A stretch of 64,000 bases of DNA from Scatomorpha stercorigallinarum. Its GTDB lineage: Bacteria; Bacillota; Clostridia; Oscillospirales; Oscillospiraceae. Positions 8,904-17,770 of the stretch are shown here, in pieces (the first letter of the stretch is position 1; every line of letters starts with the position of its first letter). The stretch lies in contig CALXGN010000004.1 of the NCBI GenBank assembly GCA_944387865.1, positions 62,001 through 126,000 on the forward strand. Reading direction: 5' to 3'. Both the position numbers and the translations under genes were made by a program. Below the pieces are notes generated by a model, which did not search any database, was not told the DNA's origin, and saw nothing but the letters and a program-made list of their open reading frames with translations.

Positions 8904-9305
8904 ATGGCCATATCCACGGTGACGGCCCGCTTCGGGCAGGACGTCCGCACGGTCTGGCGGGCGGTGACGGACGTTGAAAACTGCTCCTGGCGCAGCGACC
9001 TTGAAGGCTGCGCGCTCAACGGCGAGGGCCGCTTCACGGAGCGCGCGAAGGGCGGGTGTGAAACGCGCTTCGCGGTCACATGCCGCGAGGAGTACCGGCG
9101 CTGGGAGTTCAAAATGGAGAACAGCCGCATGAGCGGGCGCTGGACGGGCGTCTTTTCCCGCTTCGGCAGCGGGACAGAGGCCGTGTTCACGGAGGACGTG
9201 CGCGCGAAAAACGCGCTGCTGCGCCCCTTCGTGGGGATGTACCTGAAGCGCCAGCAGGCGCGCTATGTGCGCGACTTGGAGGCGTATCTGGAGGGATGCC
9301 GGTGA
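8904..9305 (+). CDS. SRPBCC (START/Bet v1-like) family protein
   Basis: 133 residues; AAAGGAGGGG precedes the ATG. The opening pattern (strand with STVTARFGQDVRTVWRAVTDVENCSWRSDL), followed by six or seven short beta strands and a long C-terminal amphipathic helix, fits the polyketide cyclase/SRPBCC fold that binds hydrophobic ligands. No catalytic residue can be named. It overlaps the AlkD-like gene by 4 bases (GTGA). Confidence 0.78.
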   Translation: MAISTVTARFGQDVRTVWRAVTDVENCSWRSDLEGCALNGEGRFTERAKGGCETRFAVTCREEYRRWEFKMENSRMSGRWTGVFSRFGSGTEAVFTEDVRAKNALLRPFVGMYLKRQQARYVRDLEAYLEGCR

Positions 9306-10021
9306 ACACGGAAGAAGCGCTCGCGCTGCTGCGCGCGCAGGCGGACGAGGGCCGCCGCGCCTCGGCGGAGCGGCTGGGCGTGCCGGCTGAAAACAGCCTC
9401 GGCGTGCCGACGGCGGCGCTCCGCCGCCTGGCAAAGCGTCTCGGGCGCTCGAACGCCCTTGCGCGCGGGCTCTGGGAGAGCGGCTGGCACGAAGCGCGGC
9501 TGCTCTCAGCGCTCGTCTGCGAGCCGGAGGGCCTCACGCGCGCGGAGGTGGAGCGGATGATGGGCGAGGTGGCCTCCTGGGACCTCTGCGACCACCTGTG
9601 CAAGGAGCTGGTGATAAAGCGCGGCGACTGGGAGGGCTTCATGCGCGCCTGGGCGGAGGAGGACGGCGTCTATAAAAAGCGCGCCGCCTTCACGCTCATC
9701 GCCGCCGCGGCCGTTCACCGCGCGCCGCTGCCCATGGAAAAGGTGGAGGGATACCTGGCGCTGATACGCGCGCACGCGCGCGACGGCCGGCCGCATGTGA
9801 AAAAGGCCGCCTCCTGGGCAATCCGCGAGCTCGGCAAGTCCGGCCCGGCGGAGCGCGAAGCGGCGCTCGCCGCCGCGCGGGAGATGCTCTCCGGCGGCGA
9901 CAGGGCGCTCGCCTGGGCCGCGCGCGACGCCATCCGTGAGCTGGAAAGCTGCGTCTGCGTGGAGGGCGTCCGGCGGCTGGCCACCGCCGGCGGCAAAATG
10001 GCCGCCCGCGCGGTAAAATAA
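9302..10021 (+). CDS. DNA alkylation repair protein (AlkD-like, HEAT repeat)
   Basis: 239 residues from GTG 9302, chosen because GGAGGG (9290-9295) is at normal distance; ATG 9296 sits directly on that site. The protein is all-helical HEAT-like repeats with the family blocks LARGLWESGWHEARLL and WDLCDHLC, as in AlkC/AlkD-type glycosylases that remove 3-methyl and 7-methyl purines without base flipping. The WD in WDLCDHLC corresponds to the conserved Trp-Asp region. Last gene of the plus-strand run; two hairpins follow. Confidence 0.87.
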   Translation: MNTEEALALLRAQADEGRRASAERLGVPAENSLGVPTAALRRLAKRLGRSNALARGLWESGWHEARLLSALVCEPEGLTRAEVERMMGEVASWDLCDHLCKELVIKRGDWEGFMRAWAEEDGVYKKRAAFTLIAAAAVHRAPLPMEKVEGYLALIRAHARDGRPHVKKAASWAIRELGKSGPAEREAALAAAREMLSGGDRALAWAARDAIRELESCVCVEGVRRLATAGGKMAARAVK

Positions 10022-10023
10022 AG

Positions 10024-10047
10024 CCGCCGCTTTTACGTAAGCGGCGG
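10024..10047. terminator. Hairpin after the AlkD-like gene
   Basis: 9-bp arms 10024-10032 and 10039-10047 around TTACGT, immediately after the stop. It lacks a T-run and may back up the next hairpin. Confidence 0.5.
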
Positions 10048-10057
10048 GAATGGAGCA

Positions 10058-10087
10058 AAACGCCCCCGGGATAGCCCGGGGGCGTTT
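10058..10087. terminator. Bidirectional terminator between convergent genes
   Basis: 13-bp perfect stem (10058-10070/10075-10087) with loop ATAG and short T-runs on both strands. It separates the AlkD-like gene from the convergent DUF362 gene. Confidence 0.8.
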
Positions 10088-10091
10088 GATC

Positions 10092-11231
10092 TTATAATTT
10101 GGAGGCAATCTTCGCTATCGCCGGGCGGCGGGAGGTGATCGCGCCGCGGGGGCAGAACTCCTGGCAGCAGAAGCAGCGGATGCACTTAGAGCGGTCGATG
10201 CGGGCCTTCTTCCCCTTCAGCTGCGCCGCGCCGGCGGGGCAGACCTCGCGGCACTTGCCGCAGCCGACGCACTTCGCGCGGTCCACCTGCGGGCGGGCGG
10301 CGAAGCCGCGCTCGAGGAAGGCGCGGATGAGCCTGGGCTTGTTCTCAAAGGTGATGTCCCCGTCGAGGGGCATTTTTTCAAAGTCCGGCGCGCAGAAGGG
10401 CGCGATATCGCCCGCGATGTCCAGCTCCTCCCAGCTCGCGGGGCAGAGCCCCCGCTCGATGGAGGCCGCGACGGTGGGCACCTCCTGCGGCTCAAAGCCG
10501 ATGAGGTGCGCGCAGAGCAGGTCCGCCGCCCAGGGCGAGGGCGAGGCGATGAGCGCGCCCATGTGCCGCGGCCTGCCCTGCGTGGGGCCGTTGCCCTCCA
10601 TGCAGTCCACGGCGTCCACCAGCGTCAGCCGGGGGGCGAAAAACTCGCTCAGGTCCACCAGCATGGAGCAGAAGTCCGCCGTGCGCGGGTAGGAGTAGTG
10701 GAACTCCGGCTTGCGCGTCCCCGGTATGGCGCCGAAGAAGTTCTTCACCGCGCAGGTCATGCCCGCCATGGCGTGCGTTTTCAGCTTGGCGAAGTCTATG
10801 ACGGCGTCCGCTTCCAGCAGCCAGGCTGTCAGCGGCAGGCGCTTTGCTGTGCGCCCGGCGGGATAGTCCACCTCGCGCGTCTCAAAGTCCGCGTTCAGAT
10901 GCGCGCCGGCGGCCTCCACGGCGCGGATGCCGCTGCCGGCGTAGACGCCGTTCACCCAGGCGGCGTTGAAGGGCCCGCCGGGGCTGTCGCCCACGACGAC
11001 GTCCGCGCCCAGCGACACGAGCATCCGGCACAGCTCCGCCACCAGCGCCGGGTGCGTGACGGCGGCGGTCTCCGGCTTCATGCGGGCGACAAGGTTGGTC
11101 TTGACGGCGATGCGCATCCCCGGCCGCACCCAGCCGAGGCCGCCGGCGGCCTCCACGGCCGCGGCCAGCGCCGCCTTCACCGTTTCGCTTCCGTAGTCCG
11201 GGCAGGGGACGACGGCGACTTTTTTCTCCAT
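10092..11231 (-). CDS. DUF362 protein with two 4Fe-4S clusters
   Basis: 379 residues; GGAGGAGCTGCC precedes the ATG. Residues 1-300 are the DUF362 domain (KTNLVARMKPE near 45 and VVGDSPGG near 98 are its hallmarks). The C-terminus is a ferredoxin: CVGCGKCREVCP (321-332) and CIRCFCCQEFCP (350-361), each with three Cys plus the fourth Cys-Pro, so two 4Fe-4S clusters. Such proteins are annotated as ferredoxin-like with no defined reaction. Monocistronic, divergent from ilvE. Confidence 0.9.
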   Translation of the reverse strand: MEKKVAVVPCPDYGSETVKAALAAAVEAAGGLGWVRPGMRIAVKTNLVARMKPETAAVTHPALVAELCRMLVSLGADVVVGDSPGGPFNAAWVNGVYAGSGIRAVEAAGAHLNADFETREVDYPAGRTAKRLPLTAWLLEADAVIDFAKLKTHAMAGMTCAVKNFFGAIPGTRKPEFHYSYPRTADFCSMLVDLSEFFAPRLTLVDAVDCMEGNGPTQGRPRHMGALIASPSPWAADLLCAHLIGFEPQEVPTVAASIERGLCPASWEELDIAGDIAPFCAPDFEKMPLDGDITFENKPRLIRAFLERGFAARPQVDRAKCVGCGKCREVCPAGAAQLKGKKARIDRSKCIRCFCCQEFCPRGAITSRRPAIAKIASKL

Positions 11232-11299
11232 GGCAGCTCCTCCAGAGGCGTTTTCGTAAATTATAGCTCAGCCGCGCCAAAGGCACAAGCATTTTGCTA

Positions 11300-11327
11300 T
11301 TGCAATATCGCCAAAATGTGATAACAT
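11300..11327 (+). promoter_or_regulatory. Possible promoter of ilvE
   Basis: TTGCAA (11300-11305), 16-bp spacer, TAACAT (11322-11327), 68 bases before the ilvE start. The -10 is a weak match. Confidence 0.35.
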
Positions 11328-11394
11328 ATTCATGAGAGGGCCTGTGCGCCGCGTCAAAAGGCGCATGTGACAAAATATGAAAGGACTGATATCC

Positions 11395-12465
11395 ATGGAA
11401 GAGATCAAGATCACCCGGACAACGGCGCCGAAGGAAAAGACGCCCAGCAACAAGCTCGGCTTTGGTAAAGTGTTCTCCGACCACATGTTCCTCATGAACT
11501 ACGACGCCGGCCAGGGCTGGCACGATCCCCGCGTGGTGCCCTACGGCCCCATCGAGCTCATGCCCTGCGCCAACGTGTTCCACTACGCGCAGGAGATCTT
11601 CGAAGGATTGAAGGCCTACCGCACGGCGGACGGCACGGTGCAGCTCTTCCGCCCGACCGAGAACATCCGGCGCATGAACAACTCCGCCGCCCGTATGTGC
11701 ATCCCGCAGGTGCCGGAGGACCTCTATCTGGAAGCCCTCAAGACCATCGTCAGCGTGGACGCGGACTGGGTCCCGGCCGAGGAGGGCACGAGCCTCTATC
11801 TGCGGCCCTTCATCATCGCCACGGACGCCCAGCTGGGCGTGCACGCCGGCCATCACTACATCTTCTGCATCATCTGTTCCCCCTCCGGCAGCTACTATGC
11901 CGGCGGCATCGACCCCGTCAAGATCATGATCGAGAGCCGCGACGTGCGCGCGGTGCGCGGCGGCACGGGCTTTGCCAAGTGCGGCGGCAACTACGCGGCC
12001 AGCCTGCGCGCCGGCGAGGAAGCGGAGAAGAAGGGCTTCGCCCAGGTGCTCTGGCTGGACGGCGTGCACATGAAGTACATCGAGGAAGTCGGCGCCATGA
12101 ACGTCATGTTCAAGATCGCCGGCAAGATCGTCACGCCAGACATCTCCGGCGGCACCGTGCTGCCCGGCATCACCCGCAAGAGCTGCCTGGAGCTGCTGCG
12201 CGAGTGGGGCTATGAGGTCGAGGAGCGCAACATCTCCGTCGAGGAGCTGATCGGCGCCATCGAGGACGGCACGCTGGAGGAGGCCTGGGGCTGCGGCACG
12301 GCCGCCGTCGTCTCGCCGATGGGCCTGCTGGCGTATAAGGACGAAGAACACGTCATCAACAACAACGAGATCGGCCCCGTCACCCAGCGGCTCTATGACG
12401 AGCTCACCGGCATCCAGTGGGGCAAGGTGCCCGATACTCACGGGTGGATCGTGAAAGTGTGCTGA
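11395..12465 (+). CDS. ilvE: Branched-chain amino acid aminotransferase
   Basis: 356 residues from ATG 11395, selected because AAAGGA (11380-11385) lies 9 bases away; an in-frame ATG at 11377 has no ribosome site. It interconverts Leu/Ile/Val and their 2-oxo acids using 2-oxoglutarate/glutamate and PLP. Visible are FEGLKAYR near 65, the PLP-lysine block FAKCGGNYAAS (Lys195), the EEVGAMNVMF segment and the phosphate-binding GCGTAAVVSP near the end. Length equals the usual fold-type IV BCAT of Firmicutes. No other ilv/leu genes are nearby; a strong terminator makes it monocistronic. Confidence 0.95.
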   Translation: MEEIKITRTTAPKEKTPSNKLGFGKVFSDHMFLMNYDAGQGWHDPRVVPYGPIELMPCANVFHYAQEIFEGLKAYRTADGTVQLFRPTENIRRMNNSAARMCIPQVPEDLYLEALKTIVSVDADWVPAEEGTSLYLRPFIIATDAQLGVHAGHHYIFCIICSPSGSYYAGGIDPVKIMIESRDVRAVRGGTGFAKCGGNYAASLRAGEEAEKKGFAQVLWLDGVHMKYIEEVGAMNVMFKIAGKIVTPDISGGTVLPGITRKSCLELLREWGYEVEERNISVEELIGAIEDGTLEEAWGCGTAAVVSPMGLLAYKDEEHVINNNEIGPVTQRLYDELTGIQWGKVPDTHGWIVKVC

Positions 12466-12531
12466 AAGCGCAGGCATAAAATGCGCTCCGGCGGTGCGCC
12501 GCGCAGTGCGTGGGCGGCGCCGGTACCTTGA

Positions 12532-12559
12532 GGGGAAGGGCTTTGGCCCTTCCCCTTTT
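12532..12559 (+). terminator. Rho-independent terminator of ilvE
   Basis: 10-bp stem 12532-12541/12546-12555 with loop TTTG followed by TTTT, 66 bases after the stop and 24 before comEC. Confidence 0.85.
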
Positions 12560-12582
12560 CGGAACGGGAGAGGGGGAGAGGG

Positions 12583-14865
12583 ATGAGGCTGCTTTTTACG
12601 GCCGCCTGCGGCTTCGCATCGGCGGCGCTGGCGGCGCACTACGCGCTGCCCTTTGCCTGGCTGCCCTGGTGCGCGCTCGCCCTCTTTGCCCTCGCGCTGC
12701 CCGCGCTTTTGATGAGGGGCGACGCGCGCACGCGCGCCGTTCTGCTGCTCGTCTCCGCCGCCCTCGGCGCCGGCTGGTACTGGGGCTACACCCAGCTCTT
12801 CGTGCGCCCGGCGGAGGCCCTCGCGGGGCGCGAGCTGAGCTTCACCGCCCGCGTGCTGGAGAGCCCAGAGCGCGACGAAGGCTTCGCCATGACCTATGTG
12901 CGCCTGGCGCAGGAGGGCCTGCCCGCCGTGCGCACGGCGGTGTACGACTACGACGGCTACCTGGGGGACGTGCAGCCCGGGGACCTTGTCGAACTGACGG
13001 CCCGCACCTCCTCCGCCACCGAGCGCTACGGCGCGGAGACGGATATATATTCATCCCGCGGCATATTGCTGCGCGCCAACCTCAGCGCGCCCTCCGGCGG
13101 GCCGCGGCGCGACGGCTGGAGCTGGCTGCATTTCCCTGCGCGGCTCTCCGCCGCCGTGGGGGAGAAGGCGCAGCAGCTCTTCCCCGCCGACACCGCGGCC
13201 TTCATGCGCGCGCTGCTGGTGGGGGACAGCTCCGGCCTGGACGACGACTATGAGCTGGAGCACGCGCTGGACGAGTCCGGCATCCGCCACGTGGTGGCCG
13301 TCTCCGGCATGCACCTGAGCTATCTCTGCGCCTTCCTCACGGCGCTGCTGGGGCGGCGGAGGGCGGCGAAGCTGGGCGTGCCGGCGGCGGTGGTGTTCAC
13401 CTTCATGGCCGGGGCCACGCCCAGCATCGTGAGGGCCTGCGTGATGCTCCTGCTGGTGATGGCCGCGCCGCTCGCGCGGCGGGAGGCGGACGGGCTCACC
13501 AGCCTGGGCGCGGCGCTGTTGCTGCTGCTCGTCATCAACCCGCTCTCCGTGGCCGCGGCGGGCTTGCAGCTCTCCTTTGCCGCCATGGCGGGCATCGTCA
13601 CCGTCACGCCGGCGGTGTACGCCTTCATCGAAGGGCGCTGGAAAAAGCCCGAGGGGCGGCGCGGCCGCCTGCGCAGCTTCATCATCGCCACGCTCGCCGG
13701 CACGGCAGGCTCGGCGGTGTTCACCACGCCCATCGTCGCGCTCACTTTCGGCTATGTGTCCCTCGTCTCGCCGCTGACCAACCTGCTCACGCTCTGGGCC
13801 GTCTCCGGCTGCTTCATCCTCGGCCTGGCGGCGGTGATACTGGGCTTTGCCTTCGCGCCGCTGGGCGCCGCCCTGGCCTGGCTCGACGCCTGGTGTGCGC
13901 GCTACATCTGCCTCTGCGCGGAGGCCATGAGCGCACTGCCCTTCGCCGCCGTCTACACGGCGGACCGCCTGGTGAGCTGGTGGCTCTGCTTCTGCTACGG
14001 CGTGTTCGCCCTCGCCTGGTTATTGCGGGGGAAGGGGCAGAAGCTGCGGCCGCTCGCGCCGGCCGCCGCCTGCGCCGTGGCCCTCTGCGCGGTCATCTTC
14101 AGCGCCTCCGCCGCCGGGAAGCGCGAGCAGGGCTTCGTGTTCCTCGACGTGGGGCAGGGCGCGTGTACGCTGGCGCTTGACGGGGAGCACGCGGTGGTGA
14201 TAGACTGCGGTGGCACCGGCACGCTGGAAAACGCCGGCGACACGGCCTGCGAATACCTGCTCAGCCGCGGGCGGCGCAGCGTGGACGCCGTGGTGCTCAC
14301 GCATCTGCACTCCGACCACGCCGGCGGCGTCACGCGGCTGCTCTCGCGGCTGGACGTGGGCGAGCTCTACGTCGCCGAGGCCGCCGAGGACACGGACGGC
14401 GAGCTCGCCGGGCTGCTCGCGTGCGCGGAGCGGCACGGCACGGCCGTGCGCTATGTGTGCGCGGAGGACGTGGAAGAAAACTACGGCGGCATCGCCCTCA
14501 CGCTCTACGCCCCGGCGGAGGCCGGCGACGAGAACGAGCGCGGCGTGGCGGTGCTGGCCTCCGTCGGCGGGTGGGACGCCCTCGTCATGGGCGACCTGGG
14601 CATGGCGGCGGAGCGCGAGCTGGCGGCGGAGGGCGCGATACCGGATGTGGACATCCTCGCCGTCGGCCACCACGGCTCGCGCTACTCCACCAGCTTCGAG
14701 CTGCTGGAGGCCGCGCAGCCGGAGATGGCCGTGATCTCCGTGGGCTACAACAACTACGGCCACCCGACGGACGAGGCCCTCGCGCGGCTCAACCTGGCCG
14801 GGGCCAGGGTCTACCGCACGGATATCGACGGCAGCATTACAGTGAGGACGGGGAACGATGGCTAA
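12583..14865 (+). CDS. comEC: ComEC/Rec2 competence DNA channel protein
   Basis: 760 residues. Two N-terminal helices, an OB-like soluble domain (about 70-175), the Competence membrane domain (about 200-490, with DESGIRHVVAVSGMHLSYL and many helices), then a metallo-beta-lactamase domain from about 517 (FVFLDVGQGA, Zn motif THLHSDHAGG near 571, GHHGSRYSTS near 690). ComEC conducts single-stranded DNA across the membrane; the MBL domain is thought to degrade the other strand. All three domains are intact. It overlaps holA by 8 bases, the common comEC-holA arrangement. Confidence 0.95.
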   Translation: MRLLFTAACGFASAALAAHYALPFAWLPWCALALFALALPALLMRGDARTRAVLLLVSAALGAGWYWGYTQLFVRPAEALAGRELSFTARVLESPERDEGFAMTYVRLAQEGLPAVRTAVYDYDGYLGDVQPGDLVELTARTSSATERYGAETDIYSSRGILLRANLSAPSGGPRRDGWSWLHFPARLSAAVGEKAQQLFPADTAAFMRALLVGDSSGLDDDYELEHALDESGIRHVVAVSGMHLSYLCAFLTALLGRRRAAKLGVPAAVVFTFMAGATPSIVRACVMLLLVMAAPLARREADGLTSLGAALLLLLVINPLSVAAAGLQLSFAAMAGIVTVTPAVYAFIEGRWKKPEGRRGRLRSFIIATLAGTAGSAVFTTPIVALTFGYVSLVSPLTNLLTLWAVSGCFILGLAAVILGFAFAPLGAALAWLDAWCARYICLCAEAMSALPFAAVYTADRLVSWWLCFCYGVFALAWLLRGKGQKLRPLAPAAACAVALCAVIFSASAAGKREQGFVFLDVGQGACTLALDGEHAVVIDCGGTGTLENAGDTACEYLLSRGRRSVDAVVLTHLHSDHAGGVTRLLSRLDVGELYVAEAAEDTDGELAGLLACAERHGTAVRYVCAEDVEENYGGIALTLYAPAEAGDENERGVAVLASVGGWDALVMGDLGMAAERELAAEGAIPDVDILAVGHHGSRYSTSFELLEAAQPEMAVISVGYNNYGHPTDEALARLNLAGARVYRTDIDGSITVRTGNDG

Positions 14866-15907
14866 AAAAGCGACCAATAAAAAAAGCGCCGCGCGCTGGC
14901 TGGACTACTTTGCGCTGCGCCGCGAGCTGAAAGCGGAGGGGCCGGCGCGGCTCTACCTGCTCTTCGGGGAGGAGGACTATCTGCGCGAGAGCTTCCTCGG
15001 CGAGCTGCGCGCCGCCTGCCTGCCGGAGGGGGACGACGGCTTCGCCTACCACCGCTTCGACGCCGCCCAGCCGGGCGTGAGGGCCGTGGCGGAGGCGGTG
15101 AACGCCCTGCCCTTCACCACGGAGCGCACGCTCGTGGAGCTGCGCGGCTTCGACCTCAACCACTGCCGGGACGCGGAGGCGGAGGAGCTCATAAAGCTGG
15201 TGGCGGACATCCCCGATTACTGCACGGTGGCCATCGTGCTCGACGCCGGCGTGGAGCCGGACATGCGGCTGAAGGCCGTGAAGGCCGTGGCTGCCGCGGG
15301 CAAGGCCGCCTGCTTCACGCCCCAGGGCCAGGGCCAGCTGACGAACTGGATACAGAAGCGCTTCGCCGCGCTGGGCAAGCGCATCGGCCCCGAGGCCTGC
15401 ATGGAGCTGGTGTTCACCAGCGGCGAGCTGATGAACGGCCTCATCCCGGAGATCGCCAAGCTCGCCTCCGGCACGGAGGGGGAGGAGGTCACGGCGGCGG
15501 ACGTGCGCCGCCTGGCGAGCCCGATACCGGAAGCGCAGGCCTTCAAGCTGGCCGACTGCCTGGCCGCGCGGGACTTCAACGGCGCGGCGCGGCTGCTCTC
15601 GGAGCTGCTGGCCTCGGACACGGAGCCGATCACCGCCCTGGCGGCCATCGGCGGCAACATGCGCCGGCTCTACGCCGCGCGCGTGGCCATCGACGAGGGC
15701 CTGGGGCGCGAATTCGTGGAAAAGCTCTACAACATCCGCTACAGCCGCATCACGGACGAGCTGATGAGCGCCGCCCGGCGGCTGACGAGGGCCTATCTGG
15801 CGCGGGCGGTGGAGCTCTGCGCGGAGACGGACTACCGCATGAAGAGCAGCCCCGCCGGCGACCGCGAACTGCTGGCGGAGCTCCTCATCAGGCTCTCGGC
15901 GGCATGA
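14858..15907 (+). CDS. holA: DNA polymerase III subunit delta
   Basis: 349 residues. Delta is the wrench subunit of the sliding clamp loader. The AAA+-like fold starts with LYLLFGEEDYLRESFLGELR (no Walker A, as normal for delta), followed by PFTTERTLVELRG, a helical lid, and the collar domain with ITALAAIGGNMRRLYAARV. The genomic position directly after comEC supports the call. Overlaps rnmV by 4 bases (ATGA). Confidence 0.93.
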   Translation: MAKKATNKKSAARWLDYFALRRELKAEGPARLYLLFGEEDYLRESFLGELRAACLPEGDDGFAYHRFDAAQPGVRAVAEAVNALPFTTERTLVELRGFDLNHCRDAEAEELIKLVADIPDYCTVAIVLDAGVEPDMRLKAVKAVAAAGKAACFTPQGQGQLTNWIQKRFAALGKRIGPEACMELVFTSGELMNGLIPEIAKLASGTEGEEVTAADVRRLASPIPEAQAFKLADCLAARDFNGAARLLSELLASDTEPITALAAIGGNMRRLYAARVAIDEGLGREFVEKLYNIRYSRITDELMSAARRLTRAYLARAVELCAETDYRMKSSPAGDRELLAELLIRLSAA

Positions 15908-16515
15908 GCGGGCGCATACCGGTGCGCGAGGTCATCGTCGTCGAGGGGCGCTATGACAAGAACACGCTTTTGCAGATATTCGACGCCGCCGTGGTGGAGA
16001 CGGGCGGCTTCGGCATCAACAACGACGCGGAAAAGCTCGTCCTCCTGCGCCGCCTGGCCGCCGAGCGTGGGCTGGTGGTGCTCACGGACAGCGACGCCGC
16101 CGGCTTCATGATCCGCGCGAAGCTCAAGGGGGCCATCGACCCCGCGCTCGTCAAGCACGCCTACATCCCGGACGTCCCCGGCCGCGAGCGGCGCAAGCGC
16201 CGCTCGTCGAAGGAGGGCAAGCTGGGCGTGGAGGGCATGGAGCGCGAGGTGCTGATAGACGCCCTGCGCCGCGCGGGGGCCACGATGGGCGGCGCAGGGG
16301 ACGTGCGCCGCGGCTCCGTCACCAAGGCCGACCTGGCCGCGCTGGGCCTCTCCGGCGCGGAGGGCAGCGCGGAGCGGCGGCGCGAGCTGCTGCGGCATCT
16401 GGCGCTGCCCGAGCGCATGAGCGCCAACGCCATGCTGGACGTGCTCAACGCGCTCTATACGCGCGCGGAGCTGGAGCGCATCTGCGCCGGCCTCATGTCC
16501 GGCGGTCCTCGATGA
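15904..16515 (+). CDS. rnmV: Ribonuclease M5 (5S rRNA maturase)
   Basis: 203 residues with an N-terminal Toprim domain: VIVVEGRYDKNTL (catalytic Glu), GGFGINND, and LVVLTDSDAAG (DxD metal site). The C-terminal half matches the DUF4093 extension of RNase M5, which recognises precursor 5S rRNA with ribosomal protein L18. A family restricted largely to Gram-positives. No 5S gene lies in the window. Its end overlaps the convergent small membrane gene by 23 bases. Confidence 0.9.
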   Translation: MSGRIPVREVIVVEGRYDKNTLLQIFDAAVVETGGFGINNDAEKLVLLRRLAAERGLVVLTDSDAAGFMIRAKLKGAIDPALVKHAYIPDVPGRERRKRRSSKEGKLGVEGMEREVLIDALRRAGATMGGAGDVRRGSVTKADLAALGLSGAEGSAERRRELLRHLALPERMSANAMLDVLNALYTRAELERICAGLMSGGPR

Positions 16516-16732
16516 CGGCGGCGGAGAGCACGGCCAGCAGCAGTATCCACTGCGGCGCGCAGGCCAGCTCCCAGGCCAGGCGGTATGTAGCATAGGTCTC
16601 CGCGCTGTAGCCGCCGGCGTCCGCCAGCAGCATGAAGGCGCAAAAGAGCAGCACGCAGCAGAGCGCCAGGGCGCGCTCCGTTACCTCCCAGGCCAGGTCG
16701 CACATGCCGAGCATCCTTCGCAGTACGCGCAT
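16493..16732 (-). CDS. Small two-helix membrane protein, unknown
   Basis: 79 residues from ATG 16732, chosen because GAGGTGG lies just upstream; a longer frame to 16837 would run through a terminator. Helices at about residues 20-41 (LALCCVLLFCAFMLLAD) and 58-76 (WILLLAVLSAAVIE) with a short loop. It overlaps the end of rnmV tail to tail. Not recognised; it may be lineage-specific. Confidence 0.5.
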   Translation of the reverse strand: MRVLRRMLGMCDLAWEVTERALALCCVLLFCAFMLLADAGGYSAETYATYRLAWELACAPQWILLLAVLSAAVIEDRRT

Positions 16733-16796
16733 AAAAACCACCTCGCCCCATTGTAGCCGCCAAAGGCGGCCGCGCTCAAGGCTAAAATAATGGAAA

Positions 16797-16830
16797 AAGG
16801 CCGCGCGGCGTTTATCGACGCCGCGCGGCC
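16797..16830 (-). terminator. Terminator of the sigma/anti-sigma operon
   Basis: 13-bp GC stem (16799-16811/16818-16830) read on the minus strand and followed there by TTTTT-CCATTATTTT. It lies 20 bases beyond the stop at 16850. Confidence 0.85.
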
Positions 16831-16849
16831 TCCTCATATCGCCCCGCGC

Positions 16850-17770
16850 TCAGCCGCAGGCCGCCCAGACGGCGTCGAAGGCCGCCCCGGAGGCGTCCAC
16901 CAGCATGCGGCTTGCCACGTGATTGTACAGAACGCGCCCGTTTTCAAAGAGGCGCAGATACACGCTGCTGCCGTCCGCCAGGCGGAAATAGAGATGCTTC
17001 TGCTCGAGGCCGAGGTGGAAGATGTCCCCGGTGAAGACGTCCCCGGTCTCGCTGTCCGGGCCCCAGTATTCGAACTCCCCGGCGTAGAGCGCGTCGATGA
17101 AGGCCGCTATCTCCTCCTCCGTGAGCTCCGGCGTGCGGAATGTGTCCTCGTTGCTGTTCCAGTCGTCGTGCGTCTGGTATTCGGCCTCCCGCCAGTTTTC
17201 CCGCAGGTGCAGCCGCTCGCCGTAGAGGTCCTCGCCCGTGCGCAGGGTGATGCCGTCCAGGGTGTCGTAGAGCTCCAGCAGCGCCCCGCCGTCGATGGGT
17301 ATGCAGAGGCGGAAGGCGCTGTCATAGCCCTTCACCGTGTAGACGTCCCCGGCCACGCTGCCGGTCCCATCCGTGTACTCCTCCGGGCTCGACCACTCGT
17401 CGATATAGCCGGGGGAGGTGAAGAGGTATTCGCCCATCAGCTCTTCCGCAGCGTCCCCCTCCAGCACCTGCGAGCGCTCATACATGCGCCCGCCGTATAT
17501 GACGAAGGCCACCATGTCCATCGCCACGGGCGCGGTGGCGACGGCGGGGGTCTCCTGCGCGCCGGGCTGCTCCTCCACCGCAGGGGCGGAGGTGACGGCG
17601 GGGGTCTCCTGCGCCCAGGGCCGCGCGAGCAGCAGCATGAGCGCCGCGCAGGCGGCGAGGGCGGCGGCGTATATGGGCGCGCGGCGGCGCTTTTTTGCCT
17701 CCGCGGCGGCTTCCTCCACCAGGTCGCCGCCCACCTCGCCCACGGCGCGGAACAGGTCGTATGCGTTCAT
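16850..17770 (-). CDS. Membrane-anchored protein paired with ECF sigma factor (putative anti-sigma)
   Basis: 306 residues. A short acidic N-terminal cytoplasmic part (NAYDLFRAVGEVGGDLVEEA) resembles those found after clostridial ECF sigma genes. One transmembrane helix spans about 31-48. An Ala/Pro/Glu/Thr-rich stalk with a repeated QETPAV unit (about 54-82) leads to an extracytoplasmic domain (90-306) of mixed alpha/beta composition that I do not recognise. Its start overlaps the sigma stop (ATGA), so the pair is translationally coupled. The anti-sigma role is inference from context and topology. Confidence 0.7.
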   Translation of the reverse strand: MNAYDLFRAVGEVGGDLVEEAAAEAKKRRRAPIYAAALAACAALMLLLARPWAQETPAVTSAPAVEEQPGAQETPAVATAPVAMDMVAFVIYGGRMYERSQVLEGDAAEELMGEYLFTSPGYIDEWSSPEEYTDGTGSVAGDVYTVKGYDSAFRLCIPIDGGALLELYDTLDGITLRTGEDLYGERLHLRENWREAEYQTHDDWNSNEDTFRTPELTEEEIAAFIDALYAGEFEYWGPDSETGDVFTGDIFHLGLEQKHLYFRLADGSSVYLRLFENGRVLYNHVASRMLVDASGAAFDAVWAACG